DNA of 64,000 nt from Alphaproteobacteria bacterium (GTDB taxonomy: Bacteria > Pseudomonadota > Alphaproteobacteria > Rs-D84), in assembly GCA_017409215.1 (NCBI GenBank), contig JAFQTD010000016.1:1-64000 (forward strand), in the 5' to 3' direction. Both the position numbers and the translations under genes were made by a program. Every line of letters starts with the position of its first letter. Within the stretch, counting starts at the first letter, position 1. Below the pieces are notes generated by a model. The model was not told the origin of the DNA, ran no database searches, and worked only from the letters and a program-made list of their open reading frames with translations. Shown piece after piece: positions 27,610 through 35,693 of this stretch.

Positions 27610-28730
27610 TCCAACGACCTTTTGAACTTAACAATGCACATCAACAAAATCACAAGCGCCTGAAATGCTAAAATTGCATACAACCACCATATATCCACAA
27701 ACAAACTACCTTTCAAGAACTGGTCGCGCGTTATATCCATATAAAATCTGGCTGGGAATATAGATGACACAAACCTGTATCCGCTGTTCATATATTCTAT
27801 TGGGAAAACAAATCCAGATAAAATTACTGTTGGCAACAAACCAATTATTGCAGCATATTGAATCGCGACTTCTTGCCTTTTTGTAGATACAGATATCAAC
27901 AAGCCAATTGCCAAATATCCCAAAATGAATAACCAAGTTCCTAAGAACAATTGCCAATAACTGCCAACAAAAGGCACACCAAAAACTGTTCGGGCCACAA
28001 AAAAAACCAATATAAAGCCAACAAGACTCAGAACTGCATATGGTCCAACCTTGCCAACTATTATATCCAATCGCGTTGCAGGTGTTGACAGCAGCATTTC
28101 CATAGACCCACGTTCCCATTCGCGACAAATCGTTAACGTGGTCAGCATTATTGCAACCAATGCAATAATAACTGCGCTTAGTCCTGGTACTGCAAACCAC
28201 TTTGAATTTAATTCTGGATTAAATAAATACCTAATTTTATATTTTGGATTTTCTATATAAGAATCCATTGGGATATCATGTATCTTAAAATAAGAACTTT
28301 TATTTACAGCCAGTAAATAATTTGCCACAGATGCCATAGAAGAACTTTCCGTACCATCAACAATAATTTGCACATTTGCCCCATCATCACGATAGAATTC
28401 CTTGGTAAATTCTGGCGGTATAATCAGTGCAGCCCTTGCATGCCCCGCCACCAATTCATCAAATATCAAATTCGAATTTTGTATATCATAAGACCTAAAA
28501 TAATTTGAACTATCAAATGCTTCGATTAATTTCCTAGATTCCATTGTTTGGTTATTATCTACGACCGCCAAATCAATTGATTTTATATTAAATTCGATTG
28601 AACTGCCCAAAATTAACACTATCAACAATGGCAACAACAGTGCCATAATTAATGTAAAAGGATCACGTAAAATGTGCTTAAATTCCTTGGTAAAAATAGC
28701 CCCACTTCTGCGTGGTGAAAAGAATTTCAT
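27606..28730 (-). CDS. ABC-2 type exporter permease (YbhS-like)
   Basis: 374 residues with the same plan as the next permease: anchor at about 20-45, periplasmic domain, then five membrane segments. Motifs: REWERGSMEMLLSTPATRLDIIVGK and MNSGYRFVSSIFPARFYMDITRDQFLKG. It overlaps both neighbours by four bases (ATGA type), which indicates coupled translation and equal stoichiometry. Confidence 0.88.
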   Translation of the reverse strand: MKFFSPRRSGAIFTKEFKHILRDPFTLIMALLLPLLIVLILGSSIEFNIKSIDLAVVDNNQTMESRKLIEAFDSSNYFRSYDIQNSNLIFDELVAGHARAALIIPPEFTKEFYRDDGANVQIIVDGTESSSMASVANYLLAVNKSSYFKIHDIPMDSYIENPKYKIRYLFNPELNSKWFAVPGLSAVIIALVAIMLTTLTICREWERGSMEMLLSTPATRLDIIVGKVGPYAVLSLVGFILVFFVARTVFGVPFVGSYWQLFLGTWLFILGYLAIGLLISVSTKRQEVAIQYAAIIGLLPTVILSGFVFPIEYMNSGYRFVSSIFPARFYMDITRDQFLKGSLFVDIWWLYAILAFQALVILLMCIVKFKRSLE

Positions 28731-29638
28731 TTATTTTGTTCCTCGACTAACTTAATAAAAACATCTTCTAATGACGGACTAACTTGTGATATTTCCCAAT
28801 CAGATTTCAAATCACGCAAATATTTTGCAACACGCACACTATCTTTAAAGTGCAAATGATAGCTTGCGCCGTATGGTTGCCACATATCCAGCAAATCTAA
28901 GTCCGGCATTTTAGGATTTTTTTTTCGCGGTCGTAATCTATACAAGGAATCACCAAAGACCTTTTGTTTTAAATTTTCTGGGCTATCAATTTCAATCAAA
29001 CGCCCATCACGCATCAACGCAATACGACCACAGTTTTCTGCTTCATCCATATAATGCGTTGTGACAAAAATTGTTTTACCGTCTTTTGCTAACTTTTTTA
29101 TTAGTTTCCAAAAATTCAACCTAGCCCGCGGTGCGACACCTGCGGTTGGTTCGTCCAAGAATACAATTTTTGGATTATGCAATAACGCAACACACAGCGC
29201 AATTTGCTGTTTTAATCCTGCTGGCAGATTTTTCACCACGACCCGCAAATTTCTGTCAAATCCGATAAATTCCAATAATTTTTTTCTTTGTTCCAGATAT
29301 TGTTTTTTAGTCAGATTTCTTAATGCTGCTGCAAAATCAAAATTTTCCTTTACAGACAAATCATCATACAAGGTAAACCGTTGAGACATATAACCAACTT
29401 TTTTCTTAACCTCATTTTCGCGTCCTTGAAAAAATAAAACATCATCAACGATAACCACCCCACTACTGGCAGGCAACAGACCACACAACACCCGAATTGT
29501 CGTTGTTTTTCCTGCGCCATTTGCCCCCAAGAATCCAAATATTTCACCACGCGACACATCAAAAGACACATCACGCACCGCATAAAAATCGCCAAATTTT
29601 ACGGACATATTTTTAACAACAACGGCTTTCTTAGTCAT
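28727..29638 (-). CDS. ABC transporter ATP-binding protein (second half of a split YbhF)
   Basis: 303 residues with a complete nucleotide-binding domain: Walker A GANGAGKTT, Q-loop MSQRF, a signature region that reads LPAGLKQQIALCVALLHNP (PAGLKQQ in place of LSGGQ), Walker B IVFLDEPTAG and the H-loop VTTHYMDEAE. A C-terminal extension (about 230-303) ends in SPSLEDVFIKLVEEQ, as in YbhF. In E. coli, YbhF is one protein with two ATPase domains; here the halves are separate genes overlapping by eight bases. The off-consensus signature suggests an asymmetric ATPase pair. Confidence 0.9.
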   Translation of the reverse strand: MTKKAVVVKNMSVKFGDFYAVRDVSFDVSRGEIFGFLGANGAGKTTTIRVLCGLLPASSGVVIVDDVLFFQGRENEVKKKVGYMSQRFTLYDDLSVKENFDFAAALRNLTKKQYLEQRKKLLEFIGFDRNLRVVVKNLPAGLKQQIALCVALLHNPKIVFLDEPTAGVAPRARLNFWKLIKKLAKDGKTIFVTTHYMDEAENCGRIALMRDGRLIEIDSPENLKQKVFGDSLYRLRPRKKNPKMPDLDLLDMWQPYGASYHLHFKDSVRVAKYLRDLKSDWEISQVSPSLEDVFIKLVEEQNK

Positions 29639-30371
29639 CTACACTTCCCCTGCGACTTAAAAACAATTCATCAAAATTTCGACAATTGTATTGTTTTAAT
29701 AAATCATCGGGGGCGCCCACCGCCAACACCCGTCCATTTTCCATCAAGACAACCGAAATACACCTTTCTGCTTCGTCCATATATGCTGTCGACATTAAAA
29801 TCATAATTCCCTTATTTTTTGCATCATGCAACAAGTTCCAAAATTCACGACGACTAATCGGATCAACACCATTTGTCGGCTCATCCAAGAACATAATTTG
29901 TGGTGACCGCAACAGCGCACATATCAACCCTAATTTTTTATACATCCCCCCCGACAATTTTCCCGCTGGTCTGTCTAAGAAATCATTAAGTCGTGCCAAC
30001 TGCACCAATTCGCGCTTTTTCTGTTCATATTCATCATTATCCAGACCATATAATTTTCTAAAAAAATCAAGATGTTCATCCACTGATAAATCGGCATACA
30101 GACTTTGACTTTGTGGCATATATGCAATATGTTCTTGAATTTCTTCAAACGGTATTTTGTTACCGTTTTTATTATAGAAAACCGCCCCTTGACTGGCATT
30201 CATCAGCCCCAGCATCACACGAAACAATGTTGTTTTTCCCGCCCCTGCAGGTCCAATAATCCCATACAACTTTCCAGATTCAAATCGCATAGAAACATCA
30301 TCCAAGGCCAAGATTTCCTTAAAGCGTTTTGATACATTTTCGATATGAATTTCTATATCTTTTTTATTCAT
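29631..30371 (-). CDS. ABC transporter ATP-binding protein (first half of a split YbhF)
   Basis: 246 residues: Walker A GPAGAGKTT, Q-loop MPQSQSLYADLSVDEHL, canonical signature LSGGMYKKLGLICALL, Walker B IMFLDEPTNGVDP and an H-loop position MSTAYMDEAE where tyrosine replaces the usual histidine (TAYMDEAE versus TTHYMDEAE in the partner). Thus one ATPase has the good signature and the other the good H-loop. Its start overlaps the adaptor gene by eight bases. Confidence 0.9.
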   Translation of the reverse strand: MNKKDIEIHIENVSKRFKEILALDDVSMRFESGKLYGIIGPAGAGKTTLFRVMLGLMNASQGAVFYNKNGNKIPFEEIQEHIAYMPQSQSLYADLSVDEHLDFFRKLYGLDNDEYEQKKRELVQLARLNDFLDRPAGKLSGGMYKKLGLICALLRSPQIMFLDEPTNGVDPISRREFWNLLHDAKNKGIMILMSTAYMDEAERCISVVLMENGRVLAVGAPDDLLKQYNCRNFDELFLSRRGSVDD

Positions 30372-31119
30372 CTGGCAACAAACTACTTTCGATTGTCATA
30401 CCTGCTTTTAGAATTAAATCAGGATTATCAAATTTAACCTTTACCCCATAAACTAGACGTGTTCTTTCATCGCGTGTCTGAACATTTTTTGGTGTAAATT
30501 CTGCGATTTCATTAATTTTTATAATTTGCCCTTGAAATTTTATATTGTCTGCCTCTGGCAGGATACCAATAACTTCCTGCCCAACCTTTAACCTGTATAG
30601 CATCGAATAAGGCACATAAAAATAAGCCCATATATTATACGGATTTGCGATTGCCAACAAAGGCATCCCTGGTGCAACAACTTCGCCTGCTTCACGAAAA
30701 GCAGTTGTTATAATTCCATTTATTGGACTTTTAACATTACACCAACTTAACTTCAAATCATTATCTTGTTTTGCGCGCACCAAAGAATCATATTCTGCAT
30801 TTGAAATATGCCCACGCTCCATCAGTTTAATAACCCTGTCATAATCATTATCAATTTGCTTTGCTAATATCTTATATGCATCGCATGACAATACCATTAA
30901 TGATTGCCCTGATTCTACTTCTGCGCCTTCTGCCACCAAGACATCTGCGATATCCGACGGAACACGTGCAGAAACAATTACTTTGGTTGTTTCCAAAGTT
31001 CCAGCATACAAAAACGGCTTTCTATTAAAAAAAATCAATACTATTACAAGCACAGCAATAACTGCACTTACAAAAATCAGCACACTTATCCAAAAGATTT
31101 TTGTATTCTTTAAATTCAT
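30364..31119 (-). CDS. HlyD-family periplasmic adaptor protein
   Basis: 251 residues: an N-terminal membrane anchor (about 9-31), a split biotinyl-lipoyl domain (KVIVSARVPSDIADVLVAEGAEVESGQSLMVL and CNVKSPINGIITTAFREAGEVVAPGMPLLAIAN), a short helical hairpin between them (about 85-120) and a beta-barrel domain with GQEVIGILPE. It links the inner-membrane ABC transporter to the TolC-type channel. It is the first gene of the five-gene-plus-TolC operon and starts about 105 bases after argS. The hairpin is short compared with HlyD or MacA. Confidence 0.9.
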   Translation of the reverse strand: MNLKNTKIFWISVLIFVSAVIAVLVIVLIFFNRKPFLYAGTLETTKVIVSARVPSDIADVLVAEGAEVESGQSLMVLSCDAYKILAKQIDNDYDRVIKLMERGHISNAEYDSLVRAKQDNDLKLSWCNVKSPINGIITTAFREAGEVVAPGMPLLAIANPYNIWAYFYVPYSMLYRLKVGQEVIGILPEADNIKFQGQIIKINEIAEFTPKNVQTRDERTRLVYGVKVKFDNPDLILKAGMTIESSLLPDE

Positions 31120-31223
31120 AACATTACAATTATGTCAAAAAAGCAAATACAATTCGCCAGGTATGAAATCCCAGAAAAAAAATGGGACGCAGTTGCATCC
31201 CAAATTAAATACGAAAAACACAA

Positions 31224-32930
31224 CTACATTGAATCTGGCACACGCAATCCCATTAAATCAATCGCTGTATTTAATGTTTTTTGTGCCATATCAACAATAT
31301 GCAAACGCATTTGTTTGATGTTTTCTGCAACATCATCACGTAATATCGGGCAATTATGATAGAATGTGTTTATATCCTGTGCCAAATCATAGGTATAGTT
31401 TGCCAATAAATCCGTTGCCCTGCGCGCAAACGCATTTTCCAGAACACGTCTAAAATCCAACAGGCGCAACAGCAAATTGCGTTCTTCTGGTTTTAATTGA
31501 ATATCTGACACAGCTGCAGTCAGCCCCATATCGGCTGCCTTTTTAACAACTGCATTCAATCTGACCGCAGTGTACAGGATGTATGGCCCTGTGCGTCCTT
31601 CAAACTGTGTCACAGAATCAACGTCAAAGACATAATCAGCCTTAACATCATGCATCAAATCGTTAAACTTTAATGCCGCCAATGCAATCATTTCGATTGT
31701 TTCATCTGGCAAATTTTTCCCAGATTCAACTGCACGTGCACGCACAGAATCACAAACCATATCCAACATTTCATCCATTTGTGGAACATTGCCATCACGT
31801 GTCTTGAATGGCTTGCCATCTGCACCTGTTATTGTACCGAATCCAACGTGTTGCAAACGCGCGGTGTCCAGACCCGCCTTGTTCGCGGCACGAAACACCT
31901 GTGTAAAGTGCAATTTCTGACGATTATCTGTGAAATAGACAATATCATCAGGTTTATCTGTTGTTGTTCGGTAGTATATCGCCGCCAAGTCTGCAGCCGC
32001 ATACGTTTGGGCGCCAGTACTGGACCGCCATAACACCGGTGGCATTGGTGCGGTATCAGAATCCAATTTCACAGGGATAATATCGGCACCATCATCACGC
32101 ACCACCAAATTTTTTTCATCTAATATCTTCTGAACCTTTGGCACATATTCTGCAACCAGTCTTTCGCCCTTGTTTTCATCAAATGGTAAGATATTTAAGC
32201 GTTTCAAAATCTTTGAAATTTGGTCCAAAGACATTGGTGCGAAAGTATTATAAATCTGATTATATTCTGGATTTCCACTTTGCAATTCAACTGTCGCTTT
32301 TTGTGCAGTTTCCAGCCAACTTTTATCTTCCTTGGCGCGTGCAGTTGAAGCGGGGTACATTCTATTGATATCGTCCGCATTCTGTGGCATACCATTTTCC
32401 AGAATCCACGCAATAATCAATCCCATTGGTAGTCCCCAATCCCCCATGTGATTATACGATTTTGTTTTATGCCCCAGGAAACGCGCAATACGATTAAAAG
32501 TGTCACCCACAACTGTTGTACGTAAGTGTCCAATATGTAATTGCTTGCCAATATTATAACTGCCATAGTCCATATCAACCATCAGTTGTTTTTCAACCGT
32601 TTTATATCCTTGACAGAATTGTTCTGGCGCAATCAGGAAAGAATCTTTTAAGAATAAATTAATAAAACCAGGGCCTGCGATTTGTACATCTGCCACAAAG
32701 TCTAATTCTTTGATTTTTTCTGCGATTAATTGTGCGATATCACGTGGTGCTTTTTTCATCGGGCGTGCCAACAGCATCGCGACATTTGTTGAATAGTCCC
32801 CAAAATCACGAATTTTTGGTACTTCCAACGCGATATTATTTTCGATATCTGCGGTCAAGACATCCTTGACATCGTCGATTTCTTGAATTTTAGATTTTAT
32901 ATTATCAGAAACAAATTTATATAGATTCAT
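31224..32930 (-). CDS. argS: Arginyl-tRNA synthetase
   Basis: ArgRS charges tRNA-Arg. The 568 residues show the N-terminal Add1 domain (to about 100), the class I signature NIGKQLHIGHLRTTVVGD, the MGDWGLPMGLII block, VYFTDNRQKLHFTQVF, the degenerate KMSKS site (ADGKPFKTRDGN, normal for many ArgRS), and a C-terminal anticodon-binding DALR domain. Length is normal. It lies upstream of the exporter operon on the same strand; no terminator is clear between them. Confidence 0.95.
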   Translation of the reverse strand: MNLYKFVSDNIKSKIQEIDDVKDVLTADIENNIALEVPKIRDFGDYSTNVAMLLARPMKKAPRDIAQLIAEKIKELDFVADVQIAGPGFINLFLKDSFLIAPEQFCQGYKTVEKQLMVDMDYGSYNIGKQLHIGHLRTTVVGDTFNRIARFLGHKTKSYNHMGDWGLPMGLIIAWILENGMPQNADDINRMYPASTARAKEDKSWLETAQKATVELQSGNPEYNQIYNTFAPMSLDQISKILKRLNILPFDENKGERLVAEYVPKVQKILDEKNLVVRDDGADIIPVKLDSDTAPMPPVLWRSSTGAQTYAAADLAAIYYRTTTDKPDDIVYFTDNRQKLHFTQVFRAANKAGLDTARLQHVGFGTITGADGKPFKTRDGNVPQMDEMLDMVCDSVRARAVESGKNLPDETIEMIALAALKFNDLMHDVKADYVFDVDSVTQFEGRTGPYILYTAVRLNAVVKKAADMGLTAAVSDIQLKPEERNLLLRLLDFRRVLENAFARRATDLLANYTYDLAQDINTFYHNCPILRDDVAENIKQMRLHIVDMAQKTLNTAIDLMGLRVPDSM

Positions 32931-33017
32931 TTACAACGCCTTATGTTATTTCTATTTACAAATACTATGATAATCCATAAAAACGCAATATTCAATGAAT
33001 TTTCTTGAAAAATTATG

Positions 33018-33209
33018 CTATCTAAACCGTCTAAAACAAAAATCATTAATCAACGTATCTTGATATGGATTTGCAATCAAAGCCTCTTTTGCTTCGATTG
33101 GCACATCTGAACGTAAAATTAATTGTTTAACCCGATATGGCACCCACCCATCGCGCAATAACTGTTTTACACGCGGTTGCTGTAAAAAATCTTGGTGTTT
33201 TTGTTTCAT
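33018..33209 (-). CDS. Small unknown protein, second gene of a coupled pair
   Basis: 63 residues, family not recognised; basic and helical (MKQKHQDFLQQPRVKQLLRD, VKQLILRSDVPIEAKEALIA). Its ATG overlaps the TGA of the preceding 52-residue gene (ATGA), so translation is probably coupled. Neither gene has membrane or signal features. It may be a small independent unit or the remnant of a larger one. Confidence 0.5.
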   Translation of the reverse strand: MKQKHQDFLQQPRVKQLLRDGWVPYRVKQLILRSDVPIEAKEALIANPYQDTLINDFCFRRFR

Positions 33210-33364
33210 TTTTTACCTTTTCTATGCGATATAAAATCAACATCTTTTGATTTTATCATGATATATTTTACACCAAACTTATCTGATTTTCTTTTTAAGT
33301 CAGGTAAATATTTTGCATATGTGGTTTTAACTGCGCCAGCCCCACCAGTAATATAAATCTTCAT
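33206..33364 (-). CDS. Very short P-loop-like protein, first gene of a coupled pair
   Basis: 52 residues, starting at ATG 33364 on the minus strand. It begins MKIYITGGAGAVKTTYAKYL, which resembles a P-loop kinase start (GxxGxGKTT), but the second-last glycine is valine. P-loop kinases are over 150 residues, so this is either a decayed fragment or a small gene that arose from one. The stop overlaps the next start codon. A 22-bp tandem duplication lies in its upstream region. Confidence 0.4.
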   Translation of the reverse strand: MKIYITGGAGAVKTTYAKYLPDLKRKSDKFGVKYIMIKSKDVDFISHRKGKK

Positions 33365-33386
33365 ACAAATTATTTTTTATTAAACC

Positions 33387-33430
33387 TATAAAATTATTAG
33401 AATATTTATATAAAATTATTAGAATATTTA
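33387..33430 (-). repeat. Perfect 22-bp tandem duplication in a promoter region
   Basis: Positions 33387-33408 and 33409-33430 are identical and AT-only apart from one G. They lie 23-66 bases upstream of the minus-strand start at 33364 and could duplicate a -10 or regulator site. Confidence 0.8.
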
Positions 33431-33546
33431 AAATATAATATTTCAACAAAAAACGTTCTTTTTAAGCAATTTTTGACTTCGTGTTTTTATTTATATATCA
33501 AATTTTAATTTATTGTTCGAATCCATAGTCCCACCAAACTAAATGA

Positions 33547-33571
33547 AAATACCGCATCAACTGCGGTATTT
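33547..33571. terminator. Hairpin beside the left attachment site
   Basis: AAATACCGCA (33547-33556) pairs perfectly with TGCGGTATTT (33562-33571). On the minus strand this would be the terminator behind a tRNA-Pro 3' end, which is consistent with displaced chromosomal tRNA-flanking sequence. Confidence 0.7.
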
Positions 33572-33575
33572 TTGT

Positions 33576-33594
33576 TTATCTCTGGTCGGGGCGA
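33576..33594. repeat. Left attachment site (attL-like), 19-bp direct repeat
   Basis: These 19 bases are identical to 49171-49189, which span the 3' end and downstream edge of tRNA-Pro(TGG). The repeat includes the CCA end, the discriminator base and the acceptor strand. Confidence 0.75.
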
Positions 33595-34043
33595 CAATGA
33601 GTAAATTTGCCAAGTGCCAAACGCAGGCAAATTGTCAGGAATGCCACGCAGATTTATCACATTTTGTGATAAAGCGAGTGAAACGTTCGAACCTGACAAA
33701 AGAATTTTGTCGTTTGAATCCGTACGTTCCAAACAGAAAATTAAAACCGCCGCAAATGCGACGGTTTGAATTTTCTGGTCGGGATTGTTTTATCAACGGT
33801 ATTCTACATCCATTACAAATCCCTGATACACACGAAATTTCAGGGAATTCATCTCAAAAACCGCCCTTTCCCGCCACAAAAACACCCTTTCCCATAAAAT
33901 TAACAGGGAATAATTTGATAAAAACAAGGAACAACCCAACAACATCAAGGAAACACAACGATAAAATCTTGCAAAATCAATGCACTTTGCTAGAATTACC
34001 GACAAAAGAACCATACGTTTATGCATAACACAAGGGGCACTCT

Positions 34044-34928
34044 ATGAAAATAGTAGAACGACTTGTTTCATCTGATGGCAGCATTAAATATATTTTTCAA
34101 AACCATAATGGCTATTATTGCGAGGCCATTTATTACAGATTGCCGCCAAAGAATAACACACCATATGAAAGATACCATATATGTATATCTTCTCAGTTTG
34201 GTTGCAAAATGAAATGTTCTTTTTGTGACACAGGAAACCTAGGATTTTGTCACAACCTTTCTTCTGAAGAAATGTTAGAAGAAATAAGTCTAGTTCGTCA
34301 AGACATCATAAAATCGGGAAAAGAAAAAGCATCTACAAAATATAGTGCTGTAATTATGGGAATGGGCGAACCGTTAAACAATCTTGAAAACACAGCCAAA
34401 TTTTGCACAACACTAACAACAACAGATCCAAAGTTAGAAACGATCCCAATTTCATCGGTCGGAATTGTTTCACAAATACCAAAATTAGCCCAAATGCAAA
34501 ATCAATTAAAAAACATTAAATTTTTTGTATCTTTGCATTCCCCATATGATGAACAACGCAACCAAATTATGCCAATAAATAAAAGATATAACATTTCGTC
34601 TTTATTATCAGCATGCCAACAGTATCATTTAGATACCAACAGTAAAGTCACCTTAAGTTATATGTTAATGGAAGGCGTAAATGATACTGACAAACATTTA
34701 AGCGATTTGACAAAACTGATTAGCCCAGAACATTTTAAGGTTCAATTATTATTGTATAACAACACAACCAATTCAAACTTTATACGTCCAGCAATTGAAA
34801 CCGCCAACTTATTCAATGAACATCTGAACAAAAATGGCATCTCTTCTATAATAAGAGTAAGCAAAGGTCAAGACATTAGCGGTGGCTGTGGTCAATTAAT
34901 CGCACTTCAGAAAAACAAACAAAAATAA
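34044..34928 (+). CDS. RlmN/Cfr-like radical SAM protein, N-terminally short
   Basis: 294 residues. The radical-SAM cluster motif is C54-x3-C58-x2-C61 (CKMKCSFC), with the RlmN/Cfr-specific context SSQFGCKMKCSFCDTG and AVIMGMGEPLNNLEN. The second methyl-carrying cysteine is C282 in DISGGCGQL, equivalent to the C-terminal Cys of RlmN and Cfr. These enzymes methylate A2503 of 23S rRNA (C2 by RlmN, C8 by Cfr). The protein lacks about 60-90 N-terminal residues of RlmN/Cfr, including the helix-hairpin-helix RNA-binding part, so substrate may differ. It is the first gene inside the island. Ribosome site AAGGGG precedes ATG 34044. Confidence 0.75.
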   Translation: MKIVERLVSSDGSIKYIFQNHNGYYCEAIYYRLPPKNNTPYERYHICISSQFGCKMKCSFCDTGNLGFCHNLSSEEMLEEISLVRQDIIKSGKEKASTKYSAVIMGMGEPLNNLENTAKFCTTLTTTDPKLETIPISSVGIVSQIPKLAQMQNQLKNIKFFVSLHSPYDEQRNQIMPINKRYNISSLLSACQQYHLDTNSKVTLSYMLMEGVNDTDKHLSDLTKLISPEHFKVQLLLYNNTTNSNFIRPAIETANLFNEHLNKNGISSIIRVSKGQDISGGCGQLIALQKNKQK

Positions 34929-34947
34929 ATCGCCTAAAAGGCGATTT
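34927..34947. terminator. Bidirectional terminator between RlmN-like and S51 peptidase genes
   Basis: AAATCGCCT and AGGCGATTT form a 9-bp stem with a short A loop; T-rich sequence flanks both sides. The two genes are convergent. Confidence 0.8.
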
Positions 34948-34950
34948 ATT

Positions 34951-35646
34951 TTATAATTTATTCAAATCAATACAGCCATCTGAGACATTACATTGAATTT
35001 TTTCACCTTTTCTGAACATATAATAATCACGATCACCAATAACCCTCACTCTGTCTCCATCTATAATAATACTATCCTCCTCTGGTAACGCAATTACAGG
35101 ATAAGTTTTTGACAGTTCTGTTAAATGCTCCGTAGCTAATTTTGTTTTCTCTTCATTCTTATTCGTGTAATGAGCAGCAATAGAAAAGCCACCTACAAAG
35201 TTATAACCATCCAAATCCAACAATTCTACATTATTCTTATCCGAACTTGTTTTAATTGTCTGGCCAAATATAATAGCACCGGCACTTGACCCATAAACCA
35301 CACCCCCGTTCTTTAAATACTCATTAATATTATGTAAAAACTGTGTACTTTTCAAATCTCGCAACAATTTATAAGTATTACCGCCACTAATGTATATCAT
35401 GCCAAAATCTGACAAATTTAGTCCTGCCAAATGCTCAACTGAATCAGCCATGACCAATTCAGTATAATTTATATTTGCTATTTCCGCAGACAACCACTTT
35501 TTTGAGTTTTCATATCCCGATTCATCTTTTTCTCTGGCCAAAGGAATACATAATATTGGTTTTGTGTTATCTATCATGGAATTTAATACAGCATAAATAT
35601 TTTGTGTTTTATCACTACAACCACCACCATTCAAAATCAATTTCAT
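34951..35646 (-). CDS. Peptidase S51 family protein (peptidase E/cyanophycinase-like)
   Basis: 231 residues with the S51 fold: MKLILNGGGCSDKTQ at the N-terminus, MIYISGGNTYKLLRDL, and the nucleophile elbow YGSSAGAIIFGQ (the first serine after G, about residue 120, is the catalytic position). Peptidase E cleaves N-terminal Asp-X dipeptides; related members act on other Asp- or Glu-containing substrates. A glutamate/aspartate stretch (ALPEEDSIIIDGDRV) follows the usual late histidine region (SIAAHYTNKNEE). It is the last gene of a minus-strand cluster with the radical-SAM fusion and AlaRS-like genes, 47 bases downstream, so it may process or detoxify their product. Confidence 0.8.
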   Translation of the reverse strand: MKLILNGGGCSDKTQNIYAVLNSMIDNTKPILCIPLAREKDESGYENSKKWLSAEIANINYTELVMADSVEHLAGLNLSDFGMIYISGGNTYKLLRDLKSTQFLHNINEYLKNGGVVYGSSAGAIIFGQTIKTSSDKNNVELLDLDGYNFVGGFSIAAHYTNKNEEKTKLATEHLTELSKTYPVIALPEEDSIIIDGDRVRVIGDRDYYMFRKGEKIQCNVSDGCIDLNKL

Positions 35647-35693
35647 AGACGTCTCCTTTGTTGTGTAATTATAAACACTTTTTATTCACTAAC

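Larger units (their letters stand above)
33431..34043. other. Gene-poor junction with two tRNA-3'-end-plus-hairpin scars
   Basis: No convincing gene lies in these 613 bases. Two similar modules occur at 33513-33594 and 33706-33783. Each has a GTTYGAATCC-like block, an AAAC...AAAAT stretch, a stem-loop with C-G core, and then CTGGTCGGG, the reverse complement of a tRNA 3' end. Between them, an inverted repeat TTTATCACA/TGTGATAAA is at about 33653-33674. From 33800 to 34000 the motif CAGGGAAT occurs twice. The layout suggests successive integrations at a tRNA gene. Confidence 0.5.

Noticed and set aside
31132..31359. Plus-strand frame between hlyD-type gene and argS
   Set aside because: It is antisense to the end of argS with no promoter or ribosome site.
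33513..33540. Possible plus-strand tRNA 3' end (GTTCGAATCC ... CCCACCA)
   Set aside because: The distance from the T loop to CCA is two bases short and there is no tRNA body upstream; treated as part of a scar.
33505..33732. Minus-strand reading frame of 75 residues in the junction
   Set aside because: It crosses the attachment repeat and hairpin, has no ribosome site, and its composition follows the repeats rather than a protein.
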